NCBI GenBank assembly: GCA_900142905.1
Contig: FSRV01000002.1
Span: forward strand, 806,001 to 870,000
Direction: 5' to 3'
Length of the DNA stretch: 64,000 bases
Source of the DNA: Burkholderia sp. GAS332
GTDB taxonomy: Bacteria; Pseudomonadota; Gammaproteobacteria; Burkholderiales; Burkholderiaceae
Every line of letters begins with the position of its first letter. Positions within the stretch are counted from its first letter, which is position 1. This document shows positions 36,382 through 44,178 of this stretch, piece by piece. The position numbers and the translations under genes are program-made. The notes beneath the pieces are model-generated. The model was not told where the DNA came from, did not search any database, and was given only the letters and a program-made list of their open reading frames with translations.

Positions 36382-36437
36382 GTTACATTTAGTAACAGCT
36401 TGGGACGAATTGTATGAAGGGTAAAACAAGAAATCAA
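36382..36437 (-). promoter_or_regulatory. flhDC promoter with an operator dyad at the transcription start
   Basis: On the minus strand TTGATT (36437-36432), a 17-bp spacer and TACAAT (36414-36409) form a good sigma70 promoter. About 12 bp downstream of the -10 is GTTAC-ATTTA-GTAAC (36382-36396), a perfect 5-bp inverted repeat at about +6 to +20, a position where a bound protein would block initiation. The leader to the flhD ATG would be about 150 nt. Confidence 0.55.
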
Positions 36438-36972
36438 TCCCCTCTCAAAAAAATATCTCAAAAAGATACATCAAATTTCGGTAACTCTTTCACGGTCCTG
36501 TAATAGATGATGCTTTGCGGGTTTTTTGTGGCTCGGGAATTTTGTCTGATCCATGGAAACCCTTGTACGACGGGTCCCTGGATCATTTGTCTGAGCAATG
36601 GCATGCATCCGGTTGAGGACCGGAAAATCCGGACGGAATCGGAAAGGAAATAGAAAGCGAAGCCGATTAAAAGTAATAAATACCGTTCGTTACAGCGACT
36701 GTGGGGACAAATCAGAGATGTAACAGGTTGATGCAACCCCGGTTACAAGCAAGGCCGCATTTGTAACTTCTGGCAACCGTTTGCGCGGATCCGTTCGACT
36801 TCGAACCCGAGCGCCGGGCGTAGGCGTGTGCGGGGTAGGTTGCCGGCGAAGGCGGCGATCACCCACAGCCGGCCGTGGAAGCTGCCTGACATGATGCGGA
36901 TGAAATAGGCGCCGACGTCCCACCCCTCGGGTGGCCGGACACCCCGAGAGCAGGATCGGGATCCGATCGCTG
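36438..36972. other. Long upstream region of flhDC with repeated GTTACA/TGTAAC sites
   Basis: This 535-bp stretch holds no credible gene; short frames lack ribosome sites. GTTACA or its complement TGTAAC occurs at 36689, 36719, 36742 and 36762, besides 36382 in the promoter and 36972 at the acetyltransferase stop. The pair GTTACAA (36742-36748) and TTGTAAC (36761-36767) forms a 7-bp inverted repeat with a 12-bp spacer. TCCGGT (36608-36613) and ACCGGA (36619-36624) form a small hairpin. It is AT-richer than its surroundings. Confidence 0.5.
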
Positions 36973-37503
36973 TTACATGAAGCGCGCCATCAGATCGGCA
37001 TCGTGAAACACGCCACCGACGTTCAACGCGTCGATCTCGCAGCCGTACTTGCGAAAACCAAGTGACTCGTAGAGTCTGCGTGCCGCCTCGTTCCGGCTAC
37101 TCACCATCAGCTGGATTTGCCGTAAGCCTTCGATCTGTGCCGCTCGCGCCAGCAACTCATTGAGCAAGGCCCGTCCGACTCCGCGGCCCGCCGCTTCCGG
37201 CGCGACATACATACCGACGACGGAGGCCTTGTGCCGTTCCTTGTCGCGCTGGTTGCGCACCAATCCGACCACGCCGATCAACGGGGCGTTGTCGGATGCA
37301 TAAGCACCGAGCAAAAAGTCGCCTTCGGCTGCGCGCGCACCTTGCAACATCGCATCATGTCGCGCCGCGCCCTTGGCCACCGCTTCCTCGTAGCTTTGAC
37401 CGAACGACTCCGGATGCGCCTTCAGTCCACGCAGGCGAAGCTGGAAGTAGGCGTCGCGGTCGGCCGGTCCGAGTTGGCGGACTAGTAGGGCGCTGTTGAT
37501 CAA
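36973..37503 (-). CDS. GNAT-family N-acetyltransferase
   Basis: The 176-residue protein has the GNAT fold. LLVRQLGPADRDAYFQLRLRGL is the first strand and helix, VVGMYVAPEAAGRGVGRALLNEL is motif A with the acetyl-CoA Q/RxxGxG/A loop, and NEAARRLYESLGFRKYG is motif B. It is probably cytoplasmic and acts on a small molecule or protein N-terminus; the substrate is unknown. The TTG at 37503 is preferred because GGAGAG lies upstream; an upstream start would add 15 residues. Confidence 0.8.
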   Translation of the reverse strand: MINSALLVRQLGPADRDAYFQLRLRGLKAHPESFGQSYEEAVAKGAARHDAMLQGARAAEGDFLLGAYASDNAPLIGVVGLVRNQRDKERHKASVVGMYVAPEAAGRGVGRALLNELLARAAQIEGLRQIQLMVSSRNEAARRLYESLGFRKYGCEIDALNVGGVFHDADLMARFM

Positions 37504-37585
37504 GTGTGTCTCTCCGTGTGGTTTGAATGGCGCTGCAAGCGGTAACAACTCAGTGTTCGACGCTGCCCGGGATTCTGCGGCCCTG

Positions 37586-38464
37586 CTATGGCTTCACGGC
37601 TTCAGCCCCTTGGCTTTCTGCGCGCTGGCTTTCGGCAAACTCGCGCAATGCCGCGGCGGTTTGCTGATCGGCGGGAAAGAACGCTTCAATGGCAAGTTCC
37701 GATAGTGTCACATCCACTGGTGTGCCGAATACCGTGGTCGTGCTGAAGAACGACAGTACGCCGATCGGCGTGCGCAGCCGCAGCGGTACGGCGATCTGGT
37801 TATTTGCCGTGTCGTCGTGGTCGGCCGCTTCTACACCGGGCGGAGCGGGATACGCGGTTAGCTCGTCGCGCAGTGCGCTCAACGTGTCGTCACCGCTCAC
37901 CTCGATTTGCCGCTGGAGTCGGGACAGCGCGTGCGCACGCCAGGCATGCCAATTGACGATCGACGCTGCGATGCCGTCCGGATGCAAACTCAGTCGCATC
38001 GCATTGACGGGCGGTTTCAGCAGTTCCGGGCTTGCGCCTGCAAGCAGCGGCGCAAGCGCATTGTTTGCGGCAACGATGGTCCAGTGACGGTCGATCGCGA
38101 GTGCCGGATACGGCTCGTGACCCTTAAGCACTAACTCGACTGCCTCGCGCGCGGCGGCCAACTGTGGGTCTGTCAAAGGACGTTCGCGGAACAGCGGCGC
38201 ATAGCCTGCCGCGACCAGTAGCGCATTGCGCGCGCGCAACGGCACCTCGAGTCGCTCGGCGAGGTGCATGACCATTTCCCGGCTGGGCACCGCACGGCCT
38301 GATTCGACGAAGCTCAGATGCCGCGTTGAAATATCGGCTTCAGCGGCAAGCAGCAACTGGCTCATTCTTCGCCGTTGCCGCCATTCGCGCAGCAGATCGC
38401 CGACCGTGCGGCTTGCCGTCGGAGCGTTCGACGGGATGGTTTGCGCAAGAGAGAGTGTGTTCAT
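37586..38464 (-). CDS. XRE regulator with MmyB-like ligand-binding domain
   Basis: The 292-residue protein has an N-terminal Cro/CI helix-turn-helix (VGDLLREWRQRRRMSQLLLA...DISTRHLSFVESGRAVPSREM) and a C-terminal MmyB-type PAS-like domain (PALAIDRHWTIVAANNALAPLLAG, MRLSLHPDGIAASIVNW). Such proteins usually repress an oxidoreductase or themselves and may bind fatty-acid-like ligands. The ATG at 38464 (MNTLSLAQT) is taken as start. A perfect palindrome lies 33 bp upstream. The neighbouring genes give no clear target other than itself. Confidence 0.83.
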   Translation of the reverse strand: MNTLSLAQTIPSNAPTASRTVGDLLREWRQRRRMSQLLLAAEADISTRHLSFVESGRAVPSREMVMHLAERLEVPLRARNALLVAAGYAPLFRERPLTDPQLAAAREAVELVLKGHEPYPALAIDRHWTIVAANNALAPLLAGASPELLKPPVNAMRLSLHPDGIAASIVNWHAWRAHALSRLQRQIEVSGDDTLSALRDELTAYPAPPGVEAADHDDTANNQIAVPLRLRTPIGVLSFFSTTTVFGTPVDVTLSELAIEAFFPADQQTAAALREFAESQRAESQGAEAVKP

Positions 38465-38496
38465 GCCGCCGATGATAGCCAAAGCGCGTTAGCGAT

Positions 38497-38517
38497 CCAT
38501 TACCTGGCAGGTAATGG
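38497..38517. promoter_or_regulatory. Perfect 21-bp palindrome upstream of the MmyB-type regulator
   Basis: CCATTACCTG (38497-38506) and CAGGTAATGG (38508-38517) are exact reverse complements around one central base. Its position 33 bp before the regulator start suggests an autoregulatory operator. Confidence 0.6.
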
Positions 38518-38621
38518 AATACCCGGGAATACCCCGGAACACCCGAGAAAGCGTAGGAGCACCCGCGAATACACAGCACGACTCAGGGCATCGCACCAGC
38601 CGACAACGCAACAAGCGCGAA

Positions 38622-38924
38622 TCAGGCGGGCGCCACACCTTCCGGCACAGCGTTGAGCTTGACGCCCAGCGCGCGCAGCAGTTTGAACACCGTATCCATG
38701 CGCGGTTTGGAGCCGGGAGCGAGTGTTTTATAGAGGCTTTCGCGCCCGAGCCCAGCGTCGGCCGCGACCTTCGCGATGCCGCGTGCTTTTGCGATGTCGG
38801 CGATTGCGGCGAGGAGGAGGTCGGCGTCGCCTTCTTCCAGCGCTGCGTTGAGATACTCAGCGATCATCGCCTCGCTATCGAGGTAGTGTGATGCGTCGAA
38901 CCGTGCGGTTTTGACTTTGCTCAT
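38622..38924 (-). CDS. HigA-like antitoxin
   Basis: The 100-residue protein starts MSKVKTARFDASHYL. It matches the 'addiction module antidote' family: DSEAMIAEYLNAALEEGDADLLLAAIADIAKARGIAKVA, then an XRE-like DNA-binding half, GLGRESLYKTLAPGSKPRMDTVFKLLRALG. It neutralises the toxin encoded just upstream and probably represses the operon. Its ATG overlaps the toxin stop (ATGA). AAGGAA precedes the start. Confidence 0.85.
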   Translation of the reverse strand: MSKVKTARFDASHYLDSEAMIAEYLNAALEEGDADLLLAAIADIAKARGIAKVAADAGLGRESLYKTLAPGSKPRMDTVFKLLRALGVKLNAVPEGVAPA

Positions 38925-39226
38925 GACAGTTCCTTTCTGATGGCTGCCCACATTGATTTGGCATGCTTGATGTCGGCCGGCTGCGTGGACTTATCGCCAC
39001 CGCAGAGCAGCAGGACCACCAAGCGCCCTTCGCGCGCGAAGTAGACCCGATAACCGGGACCGCAGTCGATGCGCATCTCGGACACCCCGTCTTCCAGCAG
39101 CTTTGCGTCGCCGAAATGACCGCGCTCCGCACGCCGGACCCGCACCAGGATTTTCGCCCTCGCTCTCAAGTCTGCGAGGCCGGCAAGCCAACTGTCGAAT
39201 TCCTCGGTGCGGTTGACCGTGAACAC
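38921..39226 (-). CDS. RelE/HigB-like toxin
   Basis: The protein is about 101 residues from a GTG at 39226: VNRTEEFDSWLAGLADLRARAKILVRVRRAERGHFGD, SEMRIDCGPGYRVYFARE and LLLCGGDKSTQPADIKHAK are the Gp49/'addiction module killer' pattern of RelE-fold ribosome-dependent mRNA nucleases. The GTG start is chosen because a strong promoter lies within the apparent upstream extension, with its transcription start at about 39244. There is no ribosome site, so the mRNA leader is very short. It forms a toxin-first operon with the antitoxin. Confidence 0.82.
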   Translation of the reverse strand: MFTVNRTEEFDSWLAGLADLRARAKILVRVRRAERGHFGDAKLLEDGVSEMRIDCGPGYRVYFAREGRLVVLLLCGGDKSTQPADIKHAKSMWAAIRKELS

Positions 39227-39250
39227 AGGCGGTGAACCGATTTGCTGATG

Positions 39251-39279
39251 AGTGTATCCTGTCGGATACGGTCTTGCAA
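39251..39279 (-). promoter_or_regulatory. Promoter and operator of the RelE/HigA operon
   Basis: On the minus strand TTGCAA (39279-39274), a 17-bp spacer and TACACT (39256-39251). The palindrome GTATCC-TGTC-GGATAC (39254-39269) covers the spacer and the -10, where a bound antitoxin complex would block transcription. Confidence 0.65.
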
Positions 39280-39586
39280 GCGTAAAAACCATATTTAAAA
39301 AGCGGCTCGTGTCCGCATCCGTTCAGTTCGTCACATGCCGCGCGTCAACGCTGCGCGGCCTCCCATTTCCCCGATGAGATTAGCGGCTGACGCGGCCCGT
39401 GACGATTCAGCCGAATGGCCAATCCGATGGGCAACACGGCACGCTTGCGCACCGTGGCGCATCGGGATGCTTACCTCCCACGTAATCGACGCGCCGCGTT
39501 CGAACCGCCAATCTTCACTCCGAGCCCGCCGCATACAACGTGTCTGCCGAGCGTAGTGCTCAGTCATGCCAATCAAGGAGTCTGAG

Positions 39587-39955
39587 ATGAATGCGCATAC
39601 CGATCTGATCGACCGTTATTTCGACGCATGGAATGAAATCGATGCACCGCGCCGCCGCGAACTGATCGCCGCGACGTGGGCCGCCGATGCCGACTATCGC
39701 GATCCGCTGCTGGCAGGCGCGGGTCATGAGGGCATCGACGCGATGATCCGTGCCGTGCATGAACGCTTTCCGCATCACACGTTTCACCGCACGACGGAGG
39801 TCGATGGTTTCGCGAACCGCCTGCGCTTCTCGTGGGCGCTCACCACGCCGGCCGGCGAGGCGATCGTCAAGGGCTCCGACTTCGGCGTGCTCGACGCACA
39901 TGGCCGCCTGCAGGCGGTGACCGGCTTCCTCGACCAGGTGCCTGCGGCCGGCTGA
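39587..39955 (+). CDS. SnoaL/NTF2-like small protein
   Basis: The 122-residue protein starts MNAHTDLIDRYFDAWNEIDA after AAGGAG. It has the NTF2-like cone-fold pattern DYRDPLLAGAGHEGIDAMI...HERFPHHTFHRTTEVDG and FSWALTTPAGEAIVKGSDFGVLD. Members bind or isomerise small hydrophobic molecules; the ligand here is unknown. A small, poorly supported membrane-type frame follows. Confidence 0.75.
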   Translation: MNAHTDLIDRYFDAWNEIDAPRRRELIAATWAADADYRDPLLAGAGHEGIDAMIRAVHERFPHHTFHRTTEVDGFANRLRFSWALTTPAGEAIVKGSDFGVLDAHGRLQAVTGFLDQVPAAG

Positions 39956-39984
39956 CCCCTCGCCATTTTTTCACGGAGACAATC

Positions 39985-40374
39985 ATGCACGAGTCCGTTG
40001 CCGCTACCGCTCCTGGTCCTGTCCTCACGCTCGCGCGCCTGGCGGGCGCGGTCGACGCGCTCTCCAGCGCGATCGCCGGCTTCGCTCTGCTGGCCGGCAC
40101 ACGCGCGTTCACCTTCACCGCGTTGCTGGCCTGGCGCGAGCCGGTATTGGGTGGCGCGGGTCTCGTGCTGCTCGCGTTGGTCGGATGGTTGCGGTGGCAG
40201 TGCCGCCCGAATGGCGTTCGCCGCATCGCGCAGAACAGCGGGTGGATGACGAGCCGGCGGCAACGGACTGTGCGCCACGGTCTTGCTACAATCGATCGCG
40301 ACACGCTACAAGGACAACCCGTTCGAACCCGGGCGGCTAGCCGCCAATCGGACCTCAAGGAGACACCGTGCTGA
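39985..40374 (+). CDS. Possible small membrane protein, unknown
   Basis: The 129-residue frame starts with ATG after CGGAGACAATC, so translation is plausible. Residues about 14-62 form two hydrophobic stretches (LARLAGAVDALSSAIAGFALLAG, EPVLGGAGLVLLALVGWL), and the rest is basic. It overlaps the start of the next gene by 7 bp. I do not recognise it, and the basic tail could be read-through of non-coding DNA. Confidence 0.4.
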   Translation: MHESVAATAPGPVLTLARLAGAVDALSSAIAGFALLAGTRAFTFTALLAWREPVLGGAGLVLLALVGWLRWQCRPNGVRRIAQNSGWMTSRRQRTVRHGLATIDRDTLQGQPVRTRAASRQSDLKETPC

Positions 40375-40832
40375 AGAATCTGGACCCGCTGCTGAATGCC
40401 GATGTGCTGCATGCGCTACGCTCGATGGGACATGGCGACGAACTGGTGATTTGCGACGCCAACTTCCCGGGCGCGTCCGTCGCGCAGGAGACGGTGTTGG
40501 GCAAGCTGCTTCGCCTCGATGGCGTGAACGCACCGCGTGCCATTCGCGCGATTCTTTCGGTGATGCCACTGGATACCTTCATCGAACGCCCCGCCTCGCG
40601 GATGGAAGTGGTGGGTGAGCCGAATACGATTCCGGCCGTTCAGCGCGAAGCGCAGATCGAGATCAATGCGGCGGAAGGGCGCGAGGTGCCGTTCGCGTCG
40701 GTCGAACGTTTCGCTTTCTATGAGCGGGCGCGCAAAGCCTATTGCGTGATCGCTACCGGCGAAGAGCGCGGTTACGGCTGCTTCGTTTTTACTAAGGGAG
40801 TCTTGCTCGCGCCGGATGCACCGCAGCAATAG
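40368..40832 (+). CDS. RbsD/FucU-family sugar mutarotase
   Basis: The 154-residue protein starts with GTG after AAGGAG: MLKNLDPLLNADVLHALRSMGHGDELVICDANFP is the RbsD/FucU signature, with the catalytic His in MGHGDE and Asp in CDANFP. Later ERFAFYERARKAYCVIATGE carries the conserved Tyr. Members interconvert sugar anomers, L-fucose in FucU. No sugar transport or catabolic genes are adjacent, so the sugar is unknown. Confidence 0.83.
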   Translation: MLKNLDPLLNADVLHALRSMGHGDELVICDANFPGASVAQETVLGKLLRLDGVNAPRAIRAILSVMPLDTFIERPASRMEVVGEPNTIPAVQREAQIEINAAEGREVPFASVERFAFYERARKAYCVIATGEERGYGCFVFTKGVLLAPDAPQQ

Positions 40833-40856
40833 CCCCTCACCACGGCGACGAAAACC

Positions 40857-41264
40857 ATGAGCTTCTCGATAGACAGTCTCGATCATCTCGTTCTGAATGT
40901 TGCCGACGTGGAAGCTAGCGCGGCCTGGTACGCTCGCATGCTCGGCATGCGGCGCACCGAGTTCGAGTCGCGTACCGGCACGCGCGTGGCGATGACGTAC
41001 GGCAATCAGAAGATCAACTTGCGTCCGGCGAATGCGGACACGGTTGCGTGGTTCACCGGACGCGAGCCGGTACCGGGCAGCGCCGACCTGTGCTTTGTCA
41101 CCACCACGAGTCCCGCCGAGGTTAAAGCCCATTGGCTCGCTCAGGGTGTCGAGATAGAGGCCGGCCCGGTTGAGCGCGATGGTGCGCGCGGCAAGATGAC
41201 TTCGGTGTATTGCCGCGATCCGGACGGCAATCTGATCGAGGTCGCGACGTATCCTCGCGCATAA
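40857..41264 (+). CDS. Glyoxalase/VOC-superfamily protein
   Basis: The 135-residue protein has two beta-alpha-beta-beta-beta modules: LDHLVLNVADVEASAAWYARMLGMRR gives a metal-ligand His, and SVYCRDPDGNLIEVATY gives the C-terminal Glu. It fits a single-domain VOC protein, perhaps virulence-protein/dioxygenase-like. It is probably metal dependent and dimeric. The reaction cannot be told. Confidence 0.8.
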   Translation: MSFSIDSLDHLVLNVADVEASAAWYARMLGMRRTEFESRTGTRVAMTYGNQKINLRPANADTVAWFTGREPVPGSADLCFVTTTSPAEVKAHWLAQGVEIEAGPVERDGARGKMTSVYCRDPDGNLIEVATYPRA

Positions 41265-41485
41265 GCACGGCGGCGATACCGGCCATGCCGCGCAAAACCG
41301 GGCGCTCGCAGCGCACTCGGACACCTTTTTTCTTCCCTTGGTTTGTCCTGGAGGCGGCGCGAATTGCGCCGTTCACGCCGCCCCGTGCTTGGAAAAGGCG
41401 GGCAACGCACCTATCCTCAGGTGCAAAGTGGGGAACTGCGGCCGCCTGGCCGGGTCTGCTGCTTATTCATTTACAGGAGCCCCTC

Positions 41486-41917
41486 ATGACGCGTCCCGTC
41501 GATTCCGGCGTTATCCTCATCGCGCGTGTCGCCCTTGCCGTGCTGTTTTTGTGGGGTGGTGTGATGAAACTGCTGGGCTATGCGGGCTTCGTCGGCTACC
41601 TGCATTCGAAGGGTGTGCCGTTCGTCCAGGTCGCCGCGCCGATTGCAACAGCGGTCGAGGCGCTCGGCGGTCTGCTGCTGATCGTTGGCTTCAAGATCCG
41701 CCCACTCGCGCTCATCATGGCCGTCTACACCGTGGCAACCGCGGTGCTGGGTCACGATTTCTGGAACGTTACCGATCCTGCTTTGCAGCGCGATATGGTG
41801 ATCCACTTCTGGAAGAACATCGGTATCGCCGGTGGGTTCCTGTTGTTGTTCGTGACCGGAGCGGGCCGTATCAGTATCGACGGCGCGCGGGCGCCACGCG
41901 GTGGCCTGAGTCTCTGA
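41486..41917 (+). CDS. DoxX-family membrane protein
   Basis: The 143-residue protein has four membrane segments and the DoxX pattern ILIARVALAVLFLWGGVMKLLGYAGFVGYLHSKGVPF, AVEALGGLLLIVGF and MVIHFWKNIGIAGGFLLL. The ATG at 41486 follows CAGGAG. DoxX proteins are associated with redox stress and quinone-linked functions in the inner membrane. A 221-bp gap without a gene precedes it. Confidence 0.83.
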   Translation: MTRPVDSGVILIARVALAVLFLWGGVMKLLGYAGFVGYLHSKGVPFVQVAAPIATAVEALGGLLLIVGFKIRPLALIMAVYTVATAVLGHDFWNVTDPALQRDMVIHFWKNIGIAGGFLLLFVTGAGRISIDGARAPRGGLSL

Positions 41918-41981
41918 TCACGCAGTTGAGGTGGTCTGTGCAGGTCGCTTCTGATTCTGACCGTCATCAAGGGAGCAAATT

Positions 41982-42254
41982 ATGATTCAAAGTTTTGAGC
42001 AAACCATTGGTGGCAAGGTGACGCAGTTGTGCGCAAGTCTCGGCGAAGGGCCCACGCCACATCGCGTCATCATCAGCCTTGCCGATTCAGCGAAAACATT
42101 GGTGGTTCTGGATGCATCCGGTCTTATCGGCACGATCAAGGCCGAAATCGAACAGCCGGAAAAGCTGATCGCCGACGCGATCACCAAGGCGCAGAACGAA
42201 GGGCTGATCGAGCGCGCGATCGACACGGGCACGATTCAGGAAGCGCCGCTGTAA
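41982..42254 (+). CDS. Small conserved-looking protein of unknown function
   Basis: The 90-residue soluble protein starts MIQSFEQTIGGKVTQL after AAGGGAG. It looks like a compact alpha/beta domain (RVIISLADSAKTLVVLDASGLIGTIKAEIEQPEKLIADAI). I do not recognise a family. Good codon use and a good ribosome site support a real gene. Confidence 0.6.
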   Translation: MIQSFEQTIGGKVTQLCASLGEGPTPHRVIISLADSAKTLVVLDASGLIGTIKAEIEQPEKLIADAITKAQNEGLIERAIDTGTIQEAPL

Positions 42255-42374
42255 GCCGTGCGGCGGCAGTGCGCGTTGTATCGCGCCTGCTTGCGCCGTA
42301 TATGCGTTGAAAGAGGACCCCTGCGGTGTGTAAGCATCGCGGGGTCTTGTTTTGCACTCACGGTGAAGCGAGGC

Positions 42375-42447
42375 GACGCTCAGTGCAATTCGCCAATTCG
42401 CCAATTCGTGCTGAGCGGAGCGACGAGACGCTCAGTGCGATTCGCCA
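42375..42447. repeat. 21-bp direct repeat at the 3' end of an MFS gene
   Basis: The stretch at 42375-42395 recurs at 42427-42447 with one mismatch (GACGCTCAGTGC followed by A or G, then ATTCGCCA). The second copy contains the stop codon of the MFS gene. The first is a downstream duplicate, followed by a short CAATTCGC tandem. Confidence 0.75.
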
Positions 42448-44012
42448 ACGTTCCCGCGGCCAGTCCTGTGCGGCTTCAAGGCCGACGCGTGCGGCTCCGG
42501 ATGCACGAGGCAGCCCATTACGCCACCGAGCACCAGCAGGCCGACCGAGATGGCCGTCGCGGCCTGCATCCCTGAGACGATCTGCGTGGCGGCTGCGCCG
42601 CTCGCCAGCGCGCCGAAGGCGGCTACCCCCACCGCGCCGCCTGCCTGCCGGGCGGTATTCAGCACGGCGGATGCAGTCCCCGCGCGCTTCGCTTCGACCG
42701 AGGCCAGCACGGCGGTCGTCATCGCCGGGACCGCAAGGCCCATTCCCGAAGGAATAAGCAGGAACGGCAGCAGCAAGCCGACCAGCGGCGTAGACGCATC
42801 GACGAAATGCAGCAGGCCATAGCCGAGCCCCGCGGTGATCGCGCCGGCGATCATTGGCACACGTGCGCCGAAGCGCCCGACCACCCAGCCGCTCGCCACG
42901 TTCGAGAGCAGAAAGCCGCCCGTCAACGGCAGGAAAGCGAGGCCTGCCTGCAGCGGGGTGTAGCCGCGTACGCGCTGCAAATACAGGCTCAGCACGAACA
43001 CCATGCCGTAGTACGTCAGATTCACGCAGATGCCGAACAGCACCGCTGCATTGAAGGTGCGTTTGCGGAATAGCGAGAGCGGCAGCATCGGTGTCGCGAC
43101 GCGCGATTCTACGGCGATAAAGGAGCCGGTCGCGATGAGTGCGAGTATGAAACCGCCGGCTACCAGCGGATGGCTCAACCCAAGCGGCCGCAATTCGATC
43201 ACAGCGGCGACGAAAGCGGTGAGCGCGACGATCGCAAGGGTCTGACCGCTCAGATCGATACCGCGTGGGATTGCCTCGGTGTTATCCGATGCCGATGCTG
43301 TAGCTTGAGTCGCAGCCACCGCGGCAGTCCCCGCCCCAGTGCCGGTCCTCATTGCCGTTTCCGTGCCAGTCGTGGTCGGAGCCGGCGTCGTAGTCGCGGC
43401 CGCTCCTTGCGCGCTTTTCTGTACAGATTCGGGCCGCGGCACCCACACCAACGTCGCCAGCAAGCCCGCCACGCAAATTGGCAGATTGACGAGAAAGATA
43501 CTGCGCCAGCCGAACGCCGCGATCAGCAGACCGCCGACCACCGGTCCGGCCGCGATCGCAATCGCGCCGGCGGCGGTCCACAGCCCGACGGCACGCGCCC
43601 GGAGCTTCGGATCGTGACCATATGACTGATTGAGCAGCGCCAGCGAGTTCGGCAGCATGGCGGCCGCGCCGATGCCCTGTACCGCGCGCGCCGCGACCAG
43701 CATGGTGGCATCGAGCGCCAATCCGCAGGCGAGCGACGCGAGCGCAAACAGCACAATGCCGGCCGCGTACATACGCCGTGTGCCGAGCCGGTCGCCGAGC
43801 GCGCCCGCCGAGAGCATCAGCACGGCGAACGCGAGCGTATACGCGTCGACGACCCATTGCAGCCCGACGACATTCGCATGCAGGTCCGCACCGATCTTCG
43901 GCAGCGCGATGTTGACGATGGTCACGTCGAGTTGCGTGACGACGAAGCCGACGCTGACGGTCGCGAGAATTCGGCCGAGGGCGGGTGAGACGGGGGTAGG
44001 GGAAGTGTTCAT
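42432..44012 (-). CDS. MFS drug transporter, DHA2 (14-segment) type
   Basis: The 526-residue protein starts MNTSPTPVSPALGRI. It has 14 membrane segments, motif A (GALGDRLGTRRMY), motif B-like GLQWVVDAYTLAFAVLML and motif C (GAIAIAAGPVVGGLLI) of DHA2 proton antiporters such as EmrB. A Thr/Ala/Gly-rich linker of about 50 residues (near 220-270) in the central loop is unusual. The ATG at 44012 is taken as start, as the upstream extension is a VPA repeat. It probably exports drugs. Confidence 0.83.
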   Translation of the reverse strand: MNTSPTPVSPALGRILATVSVGFVVTQLDVTIVNIALPKIGADLHANVVGLQWVVDAYTLAFAVLMLSAGALGDRLGTRRMYAAGIVLFALASLACGLALDATMLVAARAVQGIGAAAMLPNSLALLNQSYGHDPKLRARAVGLWTAAGAIAIAAGPVVGGLLIAAFGWRSIFLVNLPICVAGLLATLVWVPRPESVQKSAQGAAATTTPAPTTTGTETAMRTGTGAGTAAVAATQATASASDNTEAIPRGIDLSGQTLAIVALTAFVAAVIELRPLGLSHPLVAGGFILALIATGSFIAVESRVATPMLPLSLFRKRTFNAAVLFGICVNLTYYGMVFVLSLYLQRVRGYTPLQAGLAFLPLTGGFLLSNVASGWVVGRFGARVPMIAGAITAGLGYGLLHFVDASTPLVGLLLPFLLIPSGMGLAVPAMTTAVLASVEAKRAGTASAVLNTARQAGGAVGVAAFGALASGAAATQIVSGMQAATAISVGLLVLGGVMGCLVHPEPHASALKPHRTGRGNVGESH

Positions 44013-44073
44013 GAGGCACATCGTAGGCCGATGCAGCGCACGATGTTTCGCTCTGTCGTGAAGTGTCGATGTC

Positions 44074-44116
44074 GCCGGAACTGCCAGAACTGCCGGAACT
44101 GCCGGAACTGCCGGAA
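44074..44116. repeat. 9-bp tandem repeat upstream of the DHA2 transporter
   Basis: GCCGGAACT occurs four times, with one A substitution in the second unit, and a partial fifth copy follows. The 9-bp period keeps frame and would read as Val-Pro-Ala repeats on the minus strand. Confidence 0.8.
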
Positions 44117-44178
44117 AGGCGGGCGTGAAGCGATGGAACAACGGCGCACCATGCGTGCGCCGTTGCGAAACAGCTCGA

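Noticed and set aside
36458..36923. Two short minus-strand frames upstream of flhD
   Set aside because: There are no ribosome sites and no protein-like pattern; they overlap promoter-type AT-rich DNA with repeated hexamers.
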